Source: Dendrocalamus latiflorus (taxonomy: Eukaryota; Streptophyta; Magnoliopsida; Poales; Poaceae). Taken from it: DNA of 64,000 nucleotides. Position 1 is the stretch's first letter, and every line of letters starts with the position of its first letter. This document shows positions 22,548-34,836 of this stretch, piece after piece. The stretch covers positions 28,945,917 through 29,009,916 of the forward strand of contig CM029640.1 in the NCBI GenBank assembly GCA_017311315.1. Reading direction: 5' to 3'. The notes under the pieces were generated by a model. The model was not told the origin of the DNA. It saw only the letters and a list, made by a program, of their open reading frames with translations, and did no database searches. Both the position numbers and the translations under genes were made by a program.

Positions 22548-22958
22548 TGTTGGAAATAATCAAGCCGTTGCTAGGAAACTGGTTTTTCGGAAGACTGAAG
22601 ACTGGGCACAGTGCAAGAAGCTTCAGCAATGCAGTTCCCTGGAAGTTCTTCGGAAGCACTCGGTCAGACTGAAGAAGGAGTCCAGATCCACATTCCCAGG
22701 AAGATTGGATCAAGTCAGTTGCGGCAGGAAATCAGTGGTATAGTTAAGGACTTGGTTAGCACTTCGTAAATTTTAAATAACCATGTAATGAGTTGTTTGC
22801 TTTAAACTGAGTCTCAGTTCCTAGAAGCATTCAGAATTCAGAAAAATCAGAGTTTAGCTTTGAAGAACCTATCGTGTGTGTTTGCCGATACTTTATATCT
22901 TTTCCTGTGTGCGTCCACATTACGTTTTCTCTGCGGATTTGAGTGTCCTGATCTAACA
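22548..22958 (+). repeat. 3' LTR of gag-only copia element
   Basis: This is the second copy of the 411 bp LTR. It is followed directly by the TATAT target duplication. Confidence 0.9.
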
Positions 22959-22963
22959 TATAT

Positions 22964-24757
22964 ATCGCTGTTTGGTAAACTCCAATCTAGTTATATGCTT
23001 AACTGAAGAAGAATGATGTTGCTTAATCCGTATTAATTCCCAGGTCGCCATTCTGAACTCTGAACAGGAATTGTGTGCGGGTTTACTTCTTCTTTTTTTT
23101 TTCTTCAACTTCTCTTCACTGCTTATGCTTATATACCGGCTGTACAAAACTTCGCCATGAACAGTTCGTTGCAGAACTGACTCCCAGGCTCCCAGCCATT
23201 CGGTAGTTGAATAAACTGGTCAGATTTTCTCTGTCGCATGCTTTTTTTCCTTCATGCCCCCCCCCCCCCCCCCCCGGGTGACCTGCTAGCTAGTTTGAAA
23301 ACCTCGCAGCCCATAGCATTTTCTTTTCCGAAGTGGGCAGCCCATAGTATCTTCTATTCTTCTATTCTTTTCCACTGTGCTACAGCTGCCTGCCTAGCTA
23401 GTAGGGGGGGGTGCAAAAATGTCAAGATTTTCACTTTTGATTGTTGACCAGAATCCAAATGTCACGATGACCTAACAACATTAGAGGTGTCCTCTCAGAA
23501 AATGCGTTCGGCGGCCTTGCAAGTAATTAACTGAGGGATTTCGTTTCACCTTTATTTTCAGTGATCCATTCATTTCGTCTTCATCTTTTGGCTTCTAATT
23601 CAATATTTCTTAATTTTATTTTTTCTAATTTTTTAGCTTTTTTGTTTCTCGTTTGCATTGTCCGTGATAGGCTAACTTATTTTTCTATTTTTATTTTTTA
23701 ATTTAATTATGCTAAAAAAGACATCAACAGTTACAATATAAAATAAAGTCATAGCCCGCCTTATTTTAGCCAAACTGATCGTCTAGCTAGGACAAGTTGA
23801 CAAACTGGGTTATTGTCATTTCATTTGGATTGATGGATTCGAGAACTCGACATTTAGGCCCCTAAGCTTAGGTAGGTGATCCGCGCATCGATTTGATGAG
23901 TTCCTTGCTCAACATCACGCCATTCTTGGTTAGTTCATCTATATATATCTTAGTTCCAACGTATTTCCATAGCATTGGTACGTCAAAGGCCAGCTCACCC
24001 ATACTCCGACTAAGAAGAAGCAAGCATCAAGCATGCATGCATGTGGCAACTGGAAGGTTTGAGTCCACACGAACTCAGTGATTGCATACTCGCCACCCAA
24101 CTATAATTGATAAACATATCTCGCCAATGCAACTGGGAACCGAAATCTTGAGGAATTAATGGAGCAAAGATTCAGTTAGCTACCTGTCTACCACTAACGA
24201 TCTCACTTCCTCTTGCTCTCTACAACTAGTATTATTTTTATACGTTTTCGAGTGCCAACTTTCTAATGGCACTCCTGTATCTATTGTGTTCGGTTGGACT
24301 TGACCAGTATTAAGCAGGCAGGTTCATTTAATTCTGCAAACTAGGCTAGACCAGGTTTGCTTGGTCAGCACTTACACTTAGAACTAGGCATATATATGGC
24401 TGCAGATGTGCAGTAGTTTCTACAGAGATGATAGATGCATGCGTCTCATCTGTATGTACGTAGTATCCAACATGGAATGGGCTAGCTAGCTACAATTAAC
24501 TTGCAAGATCCATCACCATCGGTGCATATCTCTAGTGAAAATTCTGTTGAAATTTGCTGGCTAGATTTGTTTTGACTTGTTTTGATCCGGATCATGTGGC
24601 GAGAGAGAGGAGGAAGGCGCCGTAGATACAATTACAATACGCAAGTAGAGCGTACAGAGCTGATTGAACTGGTTTAGCTTTTAGAACGAAAAGTCAAACT
24701 AGTAGCTGGAATTAATTTTTAACGTACTGTCCATGCAACATATATAGATAGGATTAC
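22964..24757. other. Intergenic sequence with microsatellite and MITE-like block
   Basis: No gene is recognised. A run of about 20 C lies at 23,256-23,275. An AT-rich MITE-like block lies at 23,560-23,780 (GTTTGCATTGTCCGTGATAG, GACATCAACAGTTACAATAT), a relative of the block at 48,880-49,140. The rest is plain intergenic DNA with GCTAGCTAGC and GCATGCATGC runs. Confidence 0.5.
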
Positions 24758-25467
24758 TGAGAGACCATGTGGTCGTGACTCCATGAGAGTGATGAGTAAT
24801 TGACAAAGGGTTTAGGTCGGTCGAGTTTGGTTTGAGTGGTTCGGAGTCGAGTCGTTGCGTGGCGCAATCGGGCTCGGTCGGACTTTGGTCAAACCTGGTC
24901 ATTTGGGTTTAGGATGCATATTCTAATGTTTTGACAGGTTTGGACTTCGGCAATGGTAAGTGATGTTGTCTACGCTTTCATGTGTCGAGCGGTGCTATGT
25001 GACGTGTTTTCTTGTCTGTGTGACTGCAGGACTTCGGAGCTAGGTCATGGTGACGCGTGGAAGGACCGGGACTAGACACAGGAGGTGTTGAGGTCCAGAC
25101 GGTCGGGTACGCTGAGGATGATCGAGGCTGGTGAGGTGGTTGCGAGTCGGGAGACGAGGAACCGGAGCTGGAGCTACCGGTGGTGGACACGACGGGCAAC
25201 GGCAAGGACTCGAGGACGTCGAGGCGGAGTCGTGGTGAGACACGGTGGACCGGACTAGGCGCAGGTGGCGCTGAGGTCAGAACGGTCGGGATGTGTCGAA
25301 GACGACGTGGACTCGAGGTGGTTGCGAGGCGTGCGAGGCAAGGAGCACGGAAGCTTCCCGGAAGGTGCAGGAGGGGCGAATCGGGAAATTCGCAAGGCTG
25401 CACGAGCGGGAGCGGGCTCCGTTGGACGTAGCGGGCGTAACGGGGCGGAGACCCGTTAGCCATGGGC

Positions 25468-25474
25468 TATAAAA
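25468..25474 (+). promoter_or_regulatory. TATA box of the 5' LTR
   Basis: TATAAAA sits in GGGCTATAAAAGGAGTGG just after the GC-rich part of the LTR, the expected place for the U3 promoter. The same box lies at 33561-33567 in the other LTR. Confidence 0.7.
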
Positions 25475-26347
25475 GGAGTGGAGGGGCTGCATGCCCACTT
25501 GAGCATTTTGGAGGGAATTAGGGTTAGCTCTAGTCAAAAGAGGCTTTAGGAATTGGTTTTCCTTTAGTCTTTAGTGGTTGGAGAGGCAGAGTCTGGTGCT
25601 CCCTCTGTCCCCTACGATGTGTTCTAGGTGATAGAACAGAAGTGTGTTCTTCCTCCCTCATGTGTTCTTGAGTGGTTGAGCATTGAGAGAGTGAGGAGAT
25701 GGATTGAGAGTCTTGTAATCATTCCTCTGTATTCAATCGTGTCATCGGGACTCCTCTGTATTCCTTTTGGTTCAATGAATGGAAATCTGAAGTTTCATTT
25801 TCTCTGTTCGTGCTCTCTCTGTTCTTCGTTGCTCCTTTTGGTTAATTTCTGAGCTGTTTGATTTTTGAGTTCTTGCTTGTTGGGAAGGCCCAAAATGGGT
25901 TGCTCTATGATGGGTTAGTGCCACAAGATCACTTGATCGATTTCCCGAAGAGCAAACTTGGTTTAATTCTCAGATTTCAGTTTTGGCCTTCCTCTGTTCA
26001 TGAACTCAGTTTCTAGGGTTTTGGAGCTGCTCTTGATTCCCTTGTTAAGATGGCTTGAAATTTGGTATGAAGAGTCCAGAGACTATTAATTAGCTTCCCT
26101 CAAAATTTCATAGCCAAAGGATCAACGGTTGGGGAGTTATTTGGTTTTTGGCTCGGTTCTTGCAAGATTTCAGATTTTTACCCAAATCTGAAATTCTTGA
26201 TTCTTGGAGTGGATTTCTTGTTATTGACTTTTGGCTTAGTCTTCTGGGAGTGTTCCCTAGCTATCCTCAAAGTTTCCCAAGCCAAGAATCCAAGAATCAT
26301 TGCGAATCTCTCAATTTTCTGAAATTTCTGTTTGCTGTTTTTCTCGA

Positions 26348-26551
26348 GAGGTACTACCGCTCCTGGAGAGGTACTACCGCTCAGAGGTACTACCGCTCGG
26401 CTCAGCGGTACTACCGCTCATGTTCGGACCAGTCCGATCGGGAGCGATGAGACGTTCGGACGGTCCGAACGCTAAGAGGTACTACCGCTCGGCATAGCGG
26501 TACTACCGCTCAGAGGTACTACCGCTCCGGGAGAGGTACTACCGCTTGAGG
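26348..26551. repeat. Cluster of GGTACTACCGCTC motifs in LTR (5' copy)
   Basis: Eight copies of GGTACTACCGCT are spaced irregularly. Two are preceded by GC rather than GA or CA, making GCGGTACTACCGC palindromes. The imperfect palindrome CGTTCGGACGGTCCGAACG sits between the groups. Confidence 0.7.
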
Positions 26552-26802
26552 CCAGAATTTTCCCGATTTGATTTTTCTCACTTGCTGGTCTCTGTATTGT
26601 GTTTTTCCTGCTGCTGGGGTGTCTTGTGAGCACTGGTCTTCTACCTTCATAGCTCCCATAGCTATTGGAGAAGAAGATACATGTTGGGGGCGATTTTTGA
26701 AGATCGACATTCACCCCCCCTCTGTCGCCATTTCGGTCCAACAATTGGTATCAGAGCCGGTTAGCTCTTTCCCATAGATCTTAACCGGTCTCTAAGAGCC
26801 AT

Positions 26803-28269
26803 GGCGACAGACAAGTACTCCACTATGCCCCTATCTTCAATGGGAAGGATGGTGACGACTTCATCGGCACATGCTCCATGGCCCTTGAGGGCGACTTCAG
26901 CGACGACGACCTCTGCTCTGACTCCGATGAGGTACATCTCTCATATGACCAGCTCAGTGTTGCATTTCTGAAGTTAGAAAATCTTTATGCTAGGTCTAGA
27001 GCTAGGGTCGTTAATCTTGAGAAGGAAGTAGAATGTTTGTCACGGGAGCTTACTTCACTTAAATCTGCTCCCTCCCGTGATGATTGTGATGTATGCGTTG
27101 CTTTGTTGGAGATATGGAGAAACTAAGGACTTCTCATGATAGTGTGACTTTTGAGCTAGATATGCTTAAGGTGGAGAATGATAGTCTGCTTGCTGAACTA
27201 GAGGTGACTAGGATTGTTGCTCCTTCATCTTCTTCTATTGAGACTATTTCTTGCACCTCATATGAGGATAATGACAATGCTTTTAGAGGTCTTTTCACTA
27301 TGTTTCTTGATCTGCCTGAACCATGTGAAAATTGCAATAATTTGAAAATGAACCTAAAGAAGGCAGATCATAAAATTGCTAAGTTACGAGCTTTTCTACT
27401 TGAGCCTATTGCTTCATGTGTGATTTGTCCCAAGCTTACTCATGAGCTTGAATCTGTTTCCAAGCAGTTTCAAGAATTAGTCGATGACAATAACATTTTG
27501 GCTCAATCTGCTTCTAAGGACCCTGTTAGCTCACCATGCATTAATTGTAACAAACTAAAATCTGACTTGATTGCATTAGATGAAAAATGTGTGAAGCTAA
27601 TTAAGGACTTTCTAGAGAAGCCACCTTCTGCTTGTAAAGTGATTGCTGGTGTGGAGGAGAAGCCCCATGGTAAGGTAGAGACGCCTAGAGTCGTGAACCA
27701 ACTTGCTAGCAGTAGGACTGTCCCTTCTGAGTTGGCTGAGCGTGCTCAAGCCATTTGTACCTCTGCTGTTGGTTCTTCTTCTGCTCCCTTACCTTCTGCT
27801 GTCTCCTCTTCCCCCTGCTCTTCTTGCACCTCTTTCTTTCGGGAGTGTCAGTATCTTATGAACACTCTCGAGAGATTTGTAGGCGGCAAGAATAAGCTTA
27901 ATCTTATTCTAGACCAGTCCAAGAATTGCAAATTTAATCGAGGTCTAGGATACGATTTTTCTAAGGAAGCATCCACCTATTGTGCTCAGACCCATAGCAC
28001 CAGGTGTGATCGAGACTGAGCCCAGGACCGAGAAAGTCCAATTTAAGTCAGCGGGTTTTGTTCAGGGGATTTCTGACAGTAAGGTGATCTCACCTGCTGC
28101 TTCGGCCTCTCAGAAGGCGAAGCCTCCCCGTGCTACTTCTACCTCTCAGAAGGTGAAGTATCACTGCACCTTCTGTCAAAAGGATGGACACTTGATCGGT
28201 CAATGCTTCAAGCGCGCCAAGATCGCGCGTAGAGACCGTATTGAGTCTCTTAGGCGTATTCAGGGTTAG
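26803..28269 (+). pseudogene. Degenerate copia gag-like region with zinc knuckle
   Basis: It starts at ATG 26803 (MATDKYS) and shifts frame at once to YAPIFNGKDGDDF. It then jumps to an acidic part (GDFSDDDLCSDSDEV), so most of the capsid domain has been deleted. A long coiled-coil-like section follows (SYDQLSVAFLKLENLYARSR, then the frame at 27093 with KVENDSLLAELEVTR). This section has repeated CXXC pairs (CENCNNL, CVICPKL, CINCNKL, CSSC). A last frame at 27982-28269 carries a CX2CX4HX4C zinc knuckle (CTFCQKDGHLIGQC). At least three frame changes prevent a full-length protein. This layout is common in grass copia elements with long gag-like proteins. Confidence 0.75.
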
Positions 28270-28656
28270 CCCCAGACCTTGAGTGCACCTAAGACCAACA
28301 CGAGGTCTAGGTTTGCTCCTGTTGAGGGATTTGGGCAGCATTGAGGACTTGGTTTTTCCGAGTTTTCTGGTTTTCGTCCTCATGCTCCCTTTGGTCGTAA
28401 CTTCCGCCGTTCTGAGGATAGATCTCGTTTTCCCCGTCGAGATGGCTACCCGCGGCGAGATCAGCATGTTGCCGGTGCTCCGACTTGCTCTTCTGTAGCA
28501 GTCGGACCCAGCAACAGTTTCAGGTCTACTCGTAGACCTTCTGGCTTTCTGAGCGACAGAAAGCGTAGAGTAGGTAGAGGTCAGTCTTGTGTGACTACTT
28601 CTTCTGCTCGACGTGTGACTCAGTATTGGGTTCCAAAATGAGTCTTCACTTTCTCG

Positions 28657-29300
28657 TTGACTCAGTTTCGCTGGGCTGGGAAGGGAAAGGAATGGCTTGT
28701 GGACTCCGGGTGTTCTCGACACATGACCGGAGATTCTTGTTGGTTCTCTTCCCTAGCTCGAGCTGCAGGTGATGAGACGATCACCTTTAGAGATGTCTCT
28801 TCTGGTCGCATCATCTTTGGCTGCTCTTCTCTTTCTCTTGTTGATCAAATTTGTTTGCATTTCCCTCCATAGTTTATATCGTGGTTCTCTTAGGGATGGT
28901 GTAAATGCTTGAGGAGAGAGCACGATGATATGAGTGCTGCATCTTGAGACGTAGTCTCTTCTGTTCTTCAAGTTTAGTAGCCGTTTGTAGTGAGCATGAA
29001 TCTTTCTGGTTCATTTCCTTTGCTCCTTTTTAGCGAGTGCATTTCTTGTTGACTATTCTCGTAAGGTCCAAGGGACTTCTCTGTAAGCAAGAATGGTGCT
29101 CTGTTCTTCTGGATCTTGTCTCGTAGTAGACGCTTGCATCATTGCTCTTTTTTATGAGAAGGATGGACATCATTGGCTTATTGGCATCGTGGACTTGTTT
29201 CGTGTGTTTTAGTTTTTGTCCACGTGCTGTCTCGAGGAGAATTTTCCGCCGTTTCTCAAATGATAGACCTCGTTCATCCAAACGAGGTGTGCATCTACGG
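28657..29300 (+). pseudogene. Remnant of copia protease and possibly integrase
   Basis: The frame at 28657 contains WLVDSGCSRHMTGD, the catalytic D-S-G block of the copia aspartic protease with its usual RHMTG extension. It is soon closed. Around 29,040-29,260 a frame with FLVDYSRKVQGTSL is reminiscent of the integrase core, but it is riddled with stops. No reverse transcriptase or RNase H motif (such as YVDD) was found downstream. Confidence 0.6.
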
Positions 29301-32300
29301 CGAGGAGAAGTTGTGAGTTTCTTTGGTGTTTTTGTTGGTTCTCTTCTTGGTGCTTTCTTGTTAGGTCTTCACCGCTTTTTCAGAGTTGGGACTCGAGTTG
29401 TCCTTTTGCGGTGTGCCTATTGGATCTAGTTTCTTGCATGGACCATCAACTGCATCATGTAGACTTGCATACTTCGAGTATGAGTGACTGTGTGTCAAGT
29501 CTTGAATTCCCAAGTACTTGTCTACTAACCCTTCGGGATCCAAGACTTGGGCACTTTGGTCTTGTCATTTGTAGGTATCCAGACGCTGGTTGGAGAACAT
29601 GGGATTGATTGGGTTTTAGTCTTCTGCTTCATCACGTGACTAGAACATTCATTGGTTCTCCACTTCATGGCCTCCAAGAGGCATATGCTTTCACCGGTTG
29701 CGTCTCCACCTACTTTGTGAGCAATTCTATACCCTCATGCCCTTATATTCAAGTGTTAGTCATAATTGGCATGTTGTGCGTGTTCTTGTGCTCATTTGTA
29801 CCATGTTGGCATGATTTACTCTTGATGTCTTCTTGACATGTTTATGTGTGTATGCTGCTTAGGTATTTTTGTATCATGATATATATGTTAATTGATTGGA
29901 TGCTTAAGCTTTGACTTGACTTCATGAGCTGAGTAGTTTATGCGTATTAGAAGTCAAGTATTGTCATGACCTTGTGCTTTGTAGTATCTATCATGGTTTA
30001 ATGTTCACATCTTGCTCCTTATGTCCATTCATCATTATTTAGACATGTTAGCATACTTTTCATGATTTTGGTTTGTCATGACGTATGCCTACATGATGTA
30101 TGTTTGTGTATGGACATTTTTGAGCTTGATCATATCCTGGATAGTTCCTCCATGTCATGATGATATGTTTATTCATGCCTTCTTGCTTCTCATATTTATG
30201 TATACATGCTTCTATCCATGCTAGCATATGCTTTTGTGACTTTCACTTGTCACCTGCTATGTGTATGGTTGTAATTCATTGAGATGCATGTATACCTTGG
30301 TCTTATTCATTTGTGGCATGAGATAAACTGTATGACATCTTGGTAGCTTTAGATGGTACTTTTACTTAGATTTCATGAGAACTGTGGATAGGTCACAAGC
30401 TTCTTCTAGTATTGGGTGGCTCTAGGCTTGGTGTTCTAGATGCTTTTGATGAGGGCTAGATTGAGCTTGTGTGGGTGTATATTCTCATGTGTTCTGTGTC
30501 ATTAGTACTTGTGTTGCTACTATTGTTGTCATTTGTCACAGTACTGGTTCCATGTTGTATATCATTTACCCCAGTACTAGGACATCGGTCGTCCATGTGC
30601 TTAACCTGCAGGCTGTGAATGCAAAGGAGACTGGTACAACCTTTTTGACCACTCGACCGAGGTCTGGACTCATCAACGACCACGTCCTGGACTCGTACTC
30701 AACCTCGGCCAAAGCAACATTCATACTTGATCAGGTCTGCAATCATGATTCCTCACCGAGCGACCGTGAGAGAGGTATGCTACTTTGTGATCTTTAGCAT
30801 TTTGCTTCCCACCACTTGGCGTTGCATAGTACTTTTGTTTAGTGGTAGGAAGGGTCCGATTGGTTAGATAGGAGCCAACTCTAGGTGATGATGTCTCTTT
30901 CACACATCTCTTCCAAATGGTTCTCTAGGATTATTTACTACCTAGTTTGAGCTGTGGTTCTCTAGGATTCTCTTCTTCCTAGTTTGAACTTTCTTCTTGG
31001 CCACTAGAGTCTTGTGCATTGACATAGTGTGCTTTTGCTCCATGGTATGAGGTTACAGACTAGAGACCATGTGAATAGGGTGTGTTTGGGAATCACCTCC
31101 TTAAGTTAGAACCTTCTTTTTCTGGACTGTAGTGAGGGGGAGCTTTGTGCTTCACTGCTTTACTAATTTGATTATGCTTCTGTCTCATTTCTGTTGCATT
31201 GCATTTGCGGGTGCTTTGGGTTTAGTCCTTCCAGCATAGGTTAGAGTGGTTTACTCGTCTAGCTGTTTAGACTTCTTGCTCTTATCTTGTGACCTAGGAT
31301 TCTGCTCTATTAGCCGCTTCTCTTCTCTCACTAGGTTGAGCCCACTCAATGCTTCTAGGTTCTAGCAAGGGTCGGGTCACCCTTGGGTAGACAGGGTACG
31401 TGTTTGCTCCCTAGTGAGGTAGATTACCGGTCTAATAGTCCTAGAGTCATATGGGGTAGATGAGAGTCAGTCTGAGCCATAGTTGCCTCTATATCTTTTC
31501 TATGCTTTAAGGACTGCCTGGTTGCTGTTTTCTTTCCCAGCTTCTCGATCTTACTGCTTTGGTTCAGGGGGAGTTCAATTGGGAGCTTCTGGAGCTTAAT
31601 TGTGACATAACTCAACTTGAACTAAGAGTTGCATCTAATGTTGAGGGGGAGCTGGTCTTTCTTGCATTTTCAGCATTCTAGCATTATAATCAATCTGCAT
31701 TGAGCCTTGATTATTATCCTGTTATGACATGCTTCAGTGCTTTACACCTTGCCATGACTTGTGCTTAGCTTGCTAAATTTATCATGACTTCATATGTGTA
31801 GACTAGCGTTTGCTATGATAAGTTAAGTAAAATTGATCAACTTAAATTAAACTTGTCATGCTAGCATTTGAGGTTAGTCTTTCTTGAGCTATCCCTTTAT
31901 GATCCATGCCATGTCAAATAGGCTGAGTAGAGCGTTGAATCTATATTGAGCCATAGGTTGAGCTATTTTAGACTCTTGATGATACATGAGTTAGTACATC
32001 TTGTTAAAATGCAAAAGATCTCTTTTTATGTGCGAAAAAACTGATCTCACCAATTCTCTCCTATGAGACGGCTTGCCATTGCACTTGGCATGAACTTAGG
32101 GGGAGTTTTGGATGACCTAGACTATCTTCTTAAGCTCATTGCTTGGAGTAGTCGCATAAGGCTTGAGGTCTAGCACATGGTAAAACAAAAATCTGGTTGT
32201 CAACAACCTTGAGTTTCAAGAGAAAATATATCATTTGTGCTCATTTTGCTTAAGCTACAAAAGAATCAAAGTACTTTAACCAATGTTTTAATCTTGAGCT

Positions 32301-32839
32301 TCTAGCGCTCTATTTGGTCTCAATATTAGTTTCTTGTTGCGCTTAGCTTATTGACATGGCCTGCATCATCCTTGGATATCTCTAGTTAGACTTTGCTCAT
32401 TGATGACTTGACTTGCTCTCTAAATGCATTACATTTCAGATTGTCATCTATGTGCTTTAGCTGGCTTATATATCTGTTGTCATGATCTAGATAGCCTTTA
32501 TTGAGTTATGACTTGGTGTATTACATGTTGGTCATTATGGATAATTCTCATGGCTCTAAATGCTTAAATAAACAAACTTCAGCCATTTTCATCCATTAAC
32601 ATGTCATATTCTCTCTATTGCATCTTGATGCGTTTATTGCCAAAAGGGGGAGAATAGAGAAGAAAAAGTCTGTTGGGAACAGTTTAGAGCTTTGGATATC
32701 AATTTGCTCTTTCAGTAGTCGATCTAGTGTTCTTTCTGTCGACATGGTCATTAGCTTCATTTCATTCTTTGGACCATGTTGGATTCTTCAAACTCAAACT
32801 CTTCTTAAAGCTTTTTCTGAGTTTGTCAATATACTCATC
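29300..32839 (+). other. Non-coding interior of the 10 kb element
   Basis: About 3.5 kb of T-rich sequence contains only short frames. CATGAC/GTCATG-type words recur (for example CTTGTCATGAC, CATCTTGC, GCTTGACTTGACTTCATGAG). It may be eroded pol or filler specific to this family; I could not identify a source. Confidence 0.6.
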
Positions 32840-32850
32840 AAGGGGGAGAT
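32840..32850 (+). promoter_or_regulatory. Polypurine tract
   Basis: AAGGGGGAGAT lies immediately before the 3' LTR. It is the primer site for plus-strand DNA synthesis. Confidence 0.8.
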
Positions 32851-34836
32851 TGAGAGACCATGTGGTCGTGACTCCATGAGAGTGATGAGTAATTGACAAA
32901 GGGTTTAGGTCGGTCGAGTTTGGTTTGAGTGGTTCGGAGTCGAGTCGTTGCGTGGCGCAATCGGGCTCGGTCGGACTTTGGTCAAACCTGGTCATTTGGG
33001 TTTAGGATGCATATTCTAATGTTTTGACAGGTTTGGACTTCGGCAATGGTAAGTGATGTTGTCTACGCTTTCATGTGTCGAGCGGTGCTATGTGACGTGT
33101 TTTCTTGTCTGTGTGACTGCAGGACTTCGGAGCTAGGTCATGGTGACGCGTGGAAGGACCGGGACTAGACACAGGAGGTGTTGAGGTCCAGACGGTCGGG
33201 TACGCTGAGGATGATCGAGGCTGGTGAGGTGGTTGCGAGTCGGGAGACGAGGAACCGGAGCTGGAGCTACCGGTGGTGGACACGACGGGCAACGGCAAGG
33301 ACTCGAGGACGTCGAGGCGGAGTCGTGGTGAGACACGGTGGACCGGACTAGGCGCAGGTGGCGCTGAGGTCAGAACGGTCGGGATGTGTCGAAGACGACG
33401 TGGACTCGAGGTGGTTGCGAGGCGTGCGAGGCAAGGAGCACGGAAGCTTCCCGGAAGGTGCAGGAGGGGCGAATCGGGAAATTCGCAAGGCTGCACGAGC
33501 GGGAGCGGGCTCCGTTGGACGTAGCGGGCGTAACGGGGCGGAGACCCGTTAGCCATGGGCTATAAAAGGAGTGGAGGGGCTGCATGCCCACTTGAGCATT
33601 TTGGAGGGAATTAGGGTTAGCTCTAGTCAAAAGAGGCTTTAGGAATTGGTTTTCCTTTAGTCTTTAGTGGTTGGAGAGGCAGAGTCTGGTGCTCCCTCTG
33701 TCCCCTACGATGTGTTCTAGGTGATAGAACAGAAGTGTGTTCTTCCTCCCTCATGTGTTCTTGAGTGGTTGAGCATTGAGAGAGTGAGGAGATGGATTGA
33801 GAGTCTTGTAATCATTCCTCTGTATTCAATCGTGTCATCGGGACTCCTCTGTATTCCTTTTGGTTCAATGAATGGAAATCTGAAGTTTCATTTTCTCTGT
33901 TCGTGCTCTCTCTGTTCTTCGTTGCTCCTTTTGGTTAATTTCTGAGCTGTTTGATTTTTGAGTTCTTGCTTGTTGGGAAGGCCCAAAATGGGTTGCTCTA
34001 TGATGGGTTAGTGCCACAAGATCACTTGATCGATTTCCCGAAGAGCAAACTTGGTTTAATTCTCAGATTTCAGTTTTGGCCTTCCTCTGTTCATGAACTC
34101 AGTTTCTAGGGTTTTGGAGCTGCTCTTGATTCCCTTGTTAAGATGGCTTGAAATTTGGTATGAAGAGTCCAGAGACTATTAATTAGCTTCCCTCAAAATT
34201 TCATAGCCAAAGGATCAACGGTTGGGGAGTTATTTGGTTTTTGGCTCGGTTCTTGCAAGATTTCAGATTTTTACCCAAATCTGAAATTCTTGATTCTTGG
34301 AGTGGATTTCTTGTTATTGACTTTTGGCTTAGTCTTCTGGGAGTGTTCCCTAGCTATCCTCAAAGTTTCCCAAGCCAAGAATCCAAGAATCATTGCGAAT
34401 CTCTCAATTTTCTGAAATTTCTGTTTGCTGTTTTTCTCGAGAGGTACTACCGCTCCTGGAGAGGTACTACCGCTCAGAGGTACTACCGCTCGGCTCAGCG
34501 GTACTACCGCTCATGTTCGGACCAGTCCGATCGGGAGCGATGAGACGTTCGGACGGTCCGAACGCTAAGAGGTACTACCGCTCGGCATAGCGGTACTACC
34601 GCTCAGAGGTACTACCGCTCCGGGAGAGGTACTACCGCTTGAGGCCAGAATTTTCCCGATTTGATTTTTCTCACTTGCTGGTCTCTGTATTGTGTTTTTC
34701 CTGCTGCTGGGGTGTCTTGTGAGCACTGGTCTTCTACCTTCATAGCTCCCATAGCTATTGGAGAAGAAGATACATGTTGGGGGCGATTTTTGAAGATCGA
34801 CATTCACCCCCCCTCTGTCGCCATTTCGGTCCAACA
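32851..34836 (+). repeat. 3' LTR of the 10 kb element
   Basis: This is the second 1,986 bp LTR, indistinguishable by eye from 24758-26743. It includes the TATA box at 33561 and the GGTACTACCGCTC cluster at 34441-34644. Confidence 0.9.

Larger units (their letters stand above)
20926..22958 (+). mobile_element. Ty1/copia-type retrotransposon, gag only
   Basis: It has two 411 bp LTRs (20926-21336, 22548-22958) starting TGTTG and ending CTAACA, differing at only a few positions. Flanks are TATAT on both sides (20921-20925 and 22959-22963). A tRNA-Met primer site TGGTATCAGAGCC lies at 21339-21351. The 1.2 kb interior holds a gag frame and then non-coding sequence. There is no protease, integrase or reverse transcriptase, so it must have moved with enzymes supplied by a relative. 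Confidence 0.9.
24758..26743 (+). repeat. 5' LTR of the 10 kb element
   Basis: This 1,986 bp LTR holds a TATA box, a GC-rich zone upstream of it and a cluster of GGTACTACCGCTC motifs near its 3' end. All open frames within it are repeated unchanged 8,093 bp downstream. Confidence 0.9.
24758..34836 (+). mobile_element. 10 kb copia-type LTR retrotransposon, non-autonomous, very recent
   Basis: It has two LTRs of 1,986 bp (24758-26743 and 32851-34836), offset by exactly 8,093 bp. I saw no difference between them in the stretches I compared. The LTRs start TGAGAGACC and end GTCCAACA. A primer site TGGTATCAGAGCC follows the first LTR (26746-26758), and the purine tract AAGGGGGAGAT precedes the second. 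The interior has a damaged gag with zinc knuckle, a protease motif and a fragment of what may be integrase, then about 3.5 kb without coding. No 5 bp target duplication is visible: the left flank ends ATTAC and the right flank starts ATCTG. Confidence 0.9.

Noticed and set aside
23256..23275. Run of C (and a run of G at about 14,051-14,065)
   Set aside because: Homopolymer runs with no associated feature; lengths in such runs are often unreliable.
24978..25463. 161-codon minus-strand frame, repeated at 33071-33556
   Set aside because: It lies inside the LTR U3 region upstream of the TATA box, is Ser/Pro-rich and is duplicated only because the LTR is.
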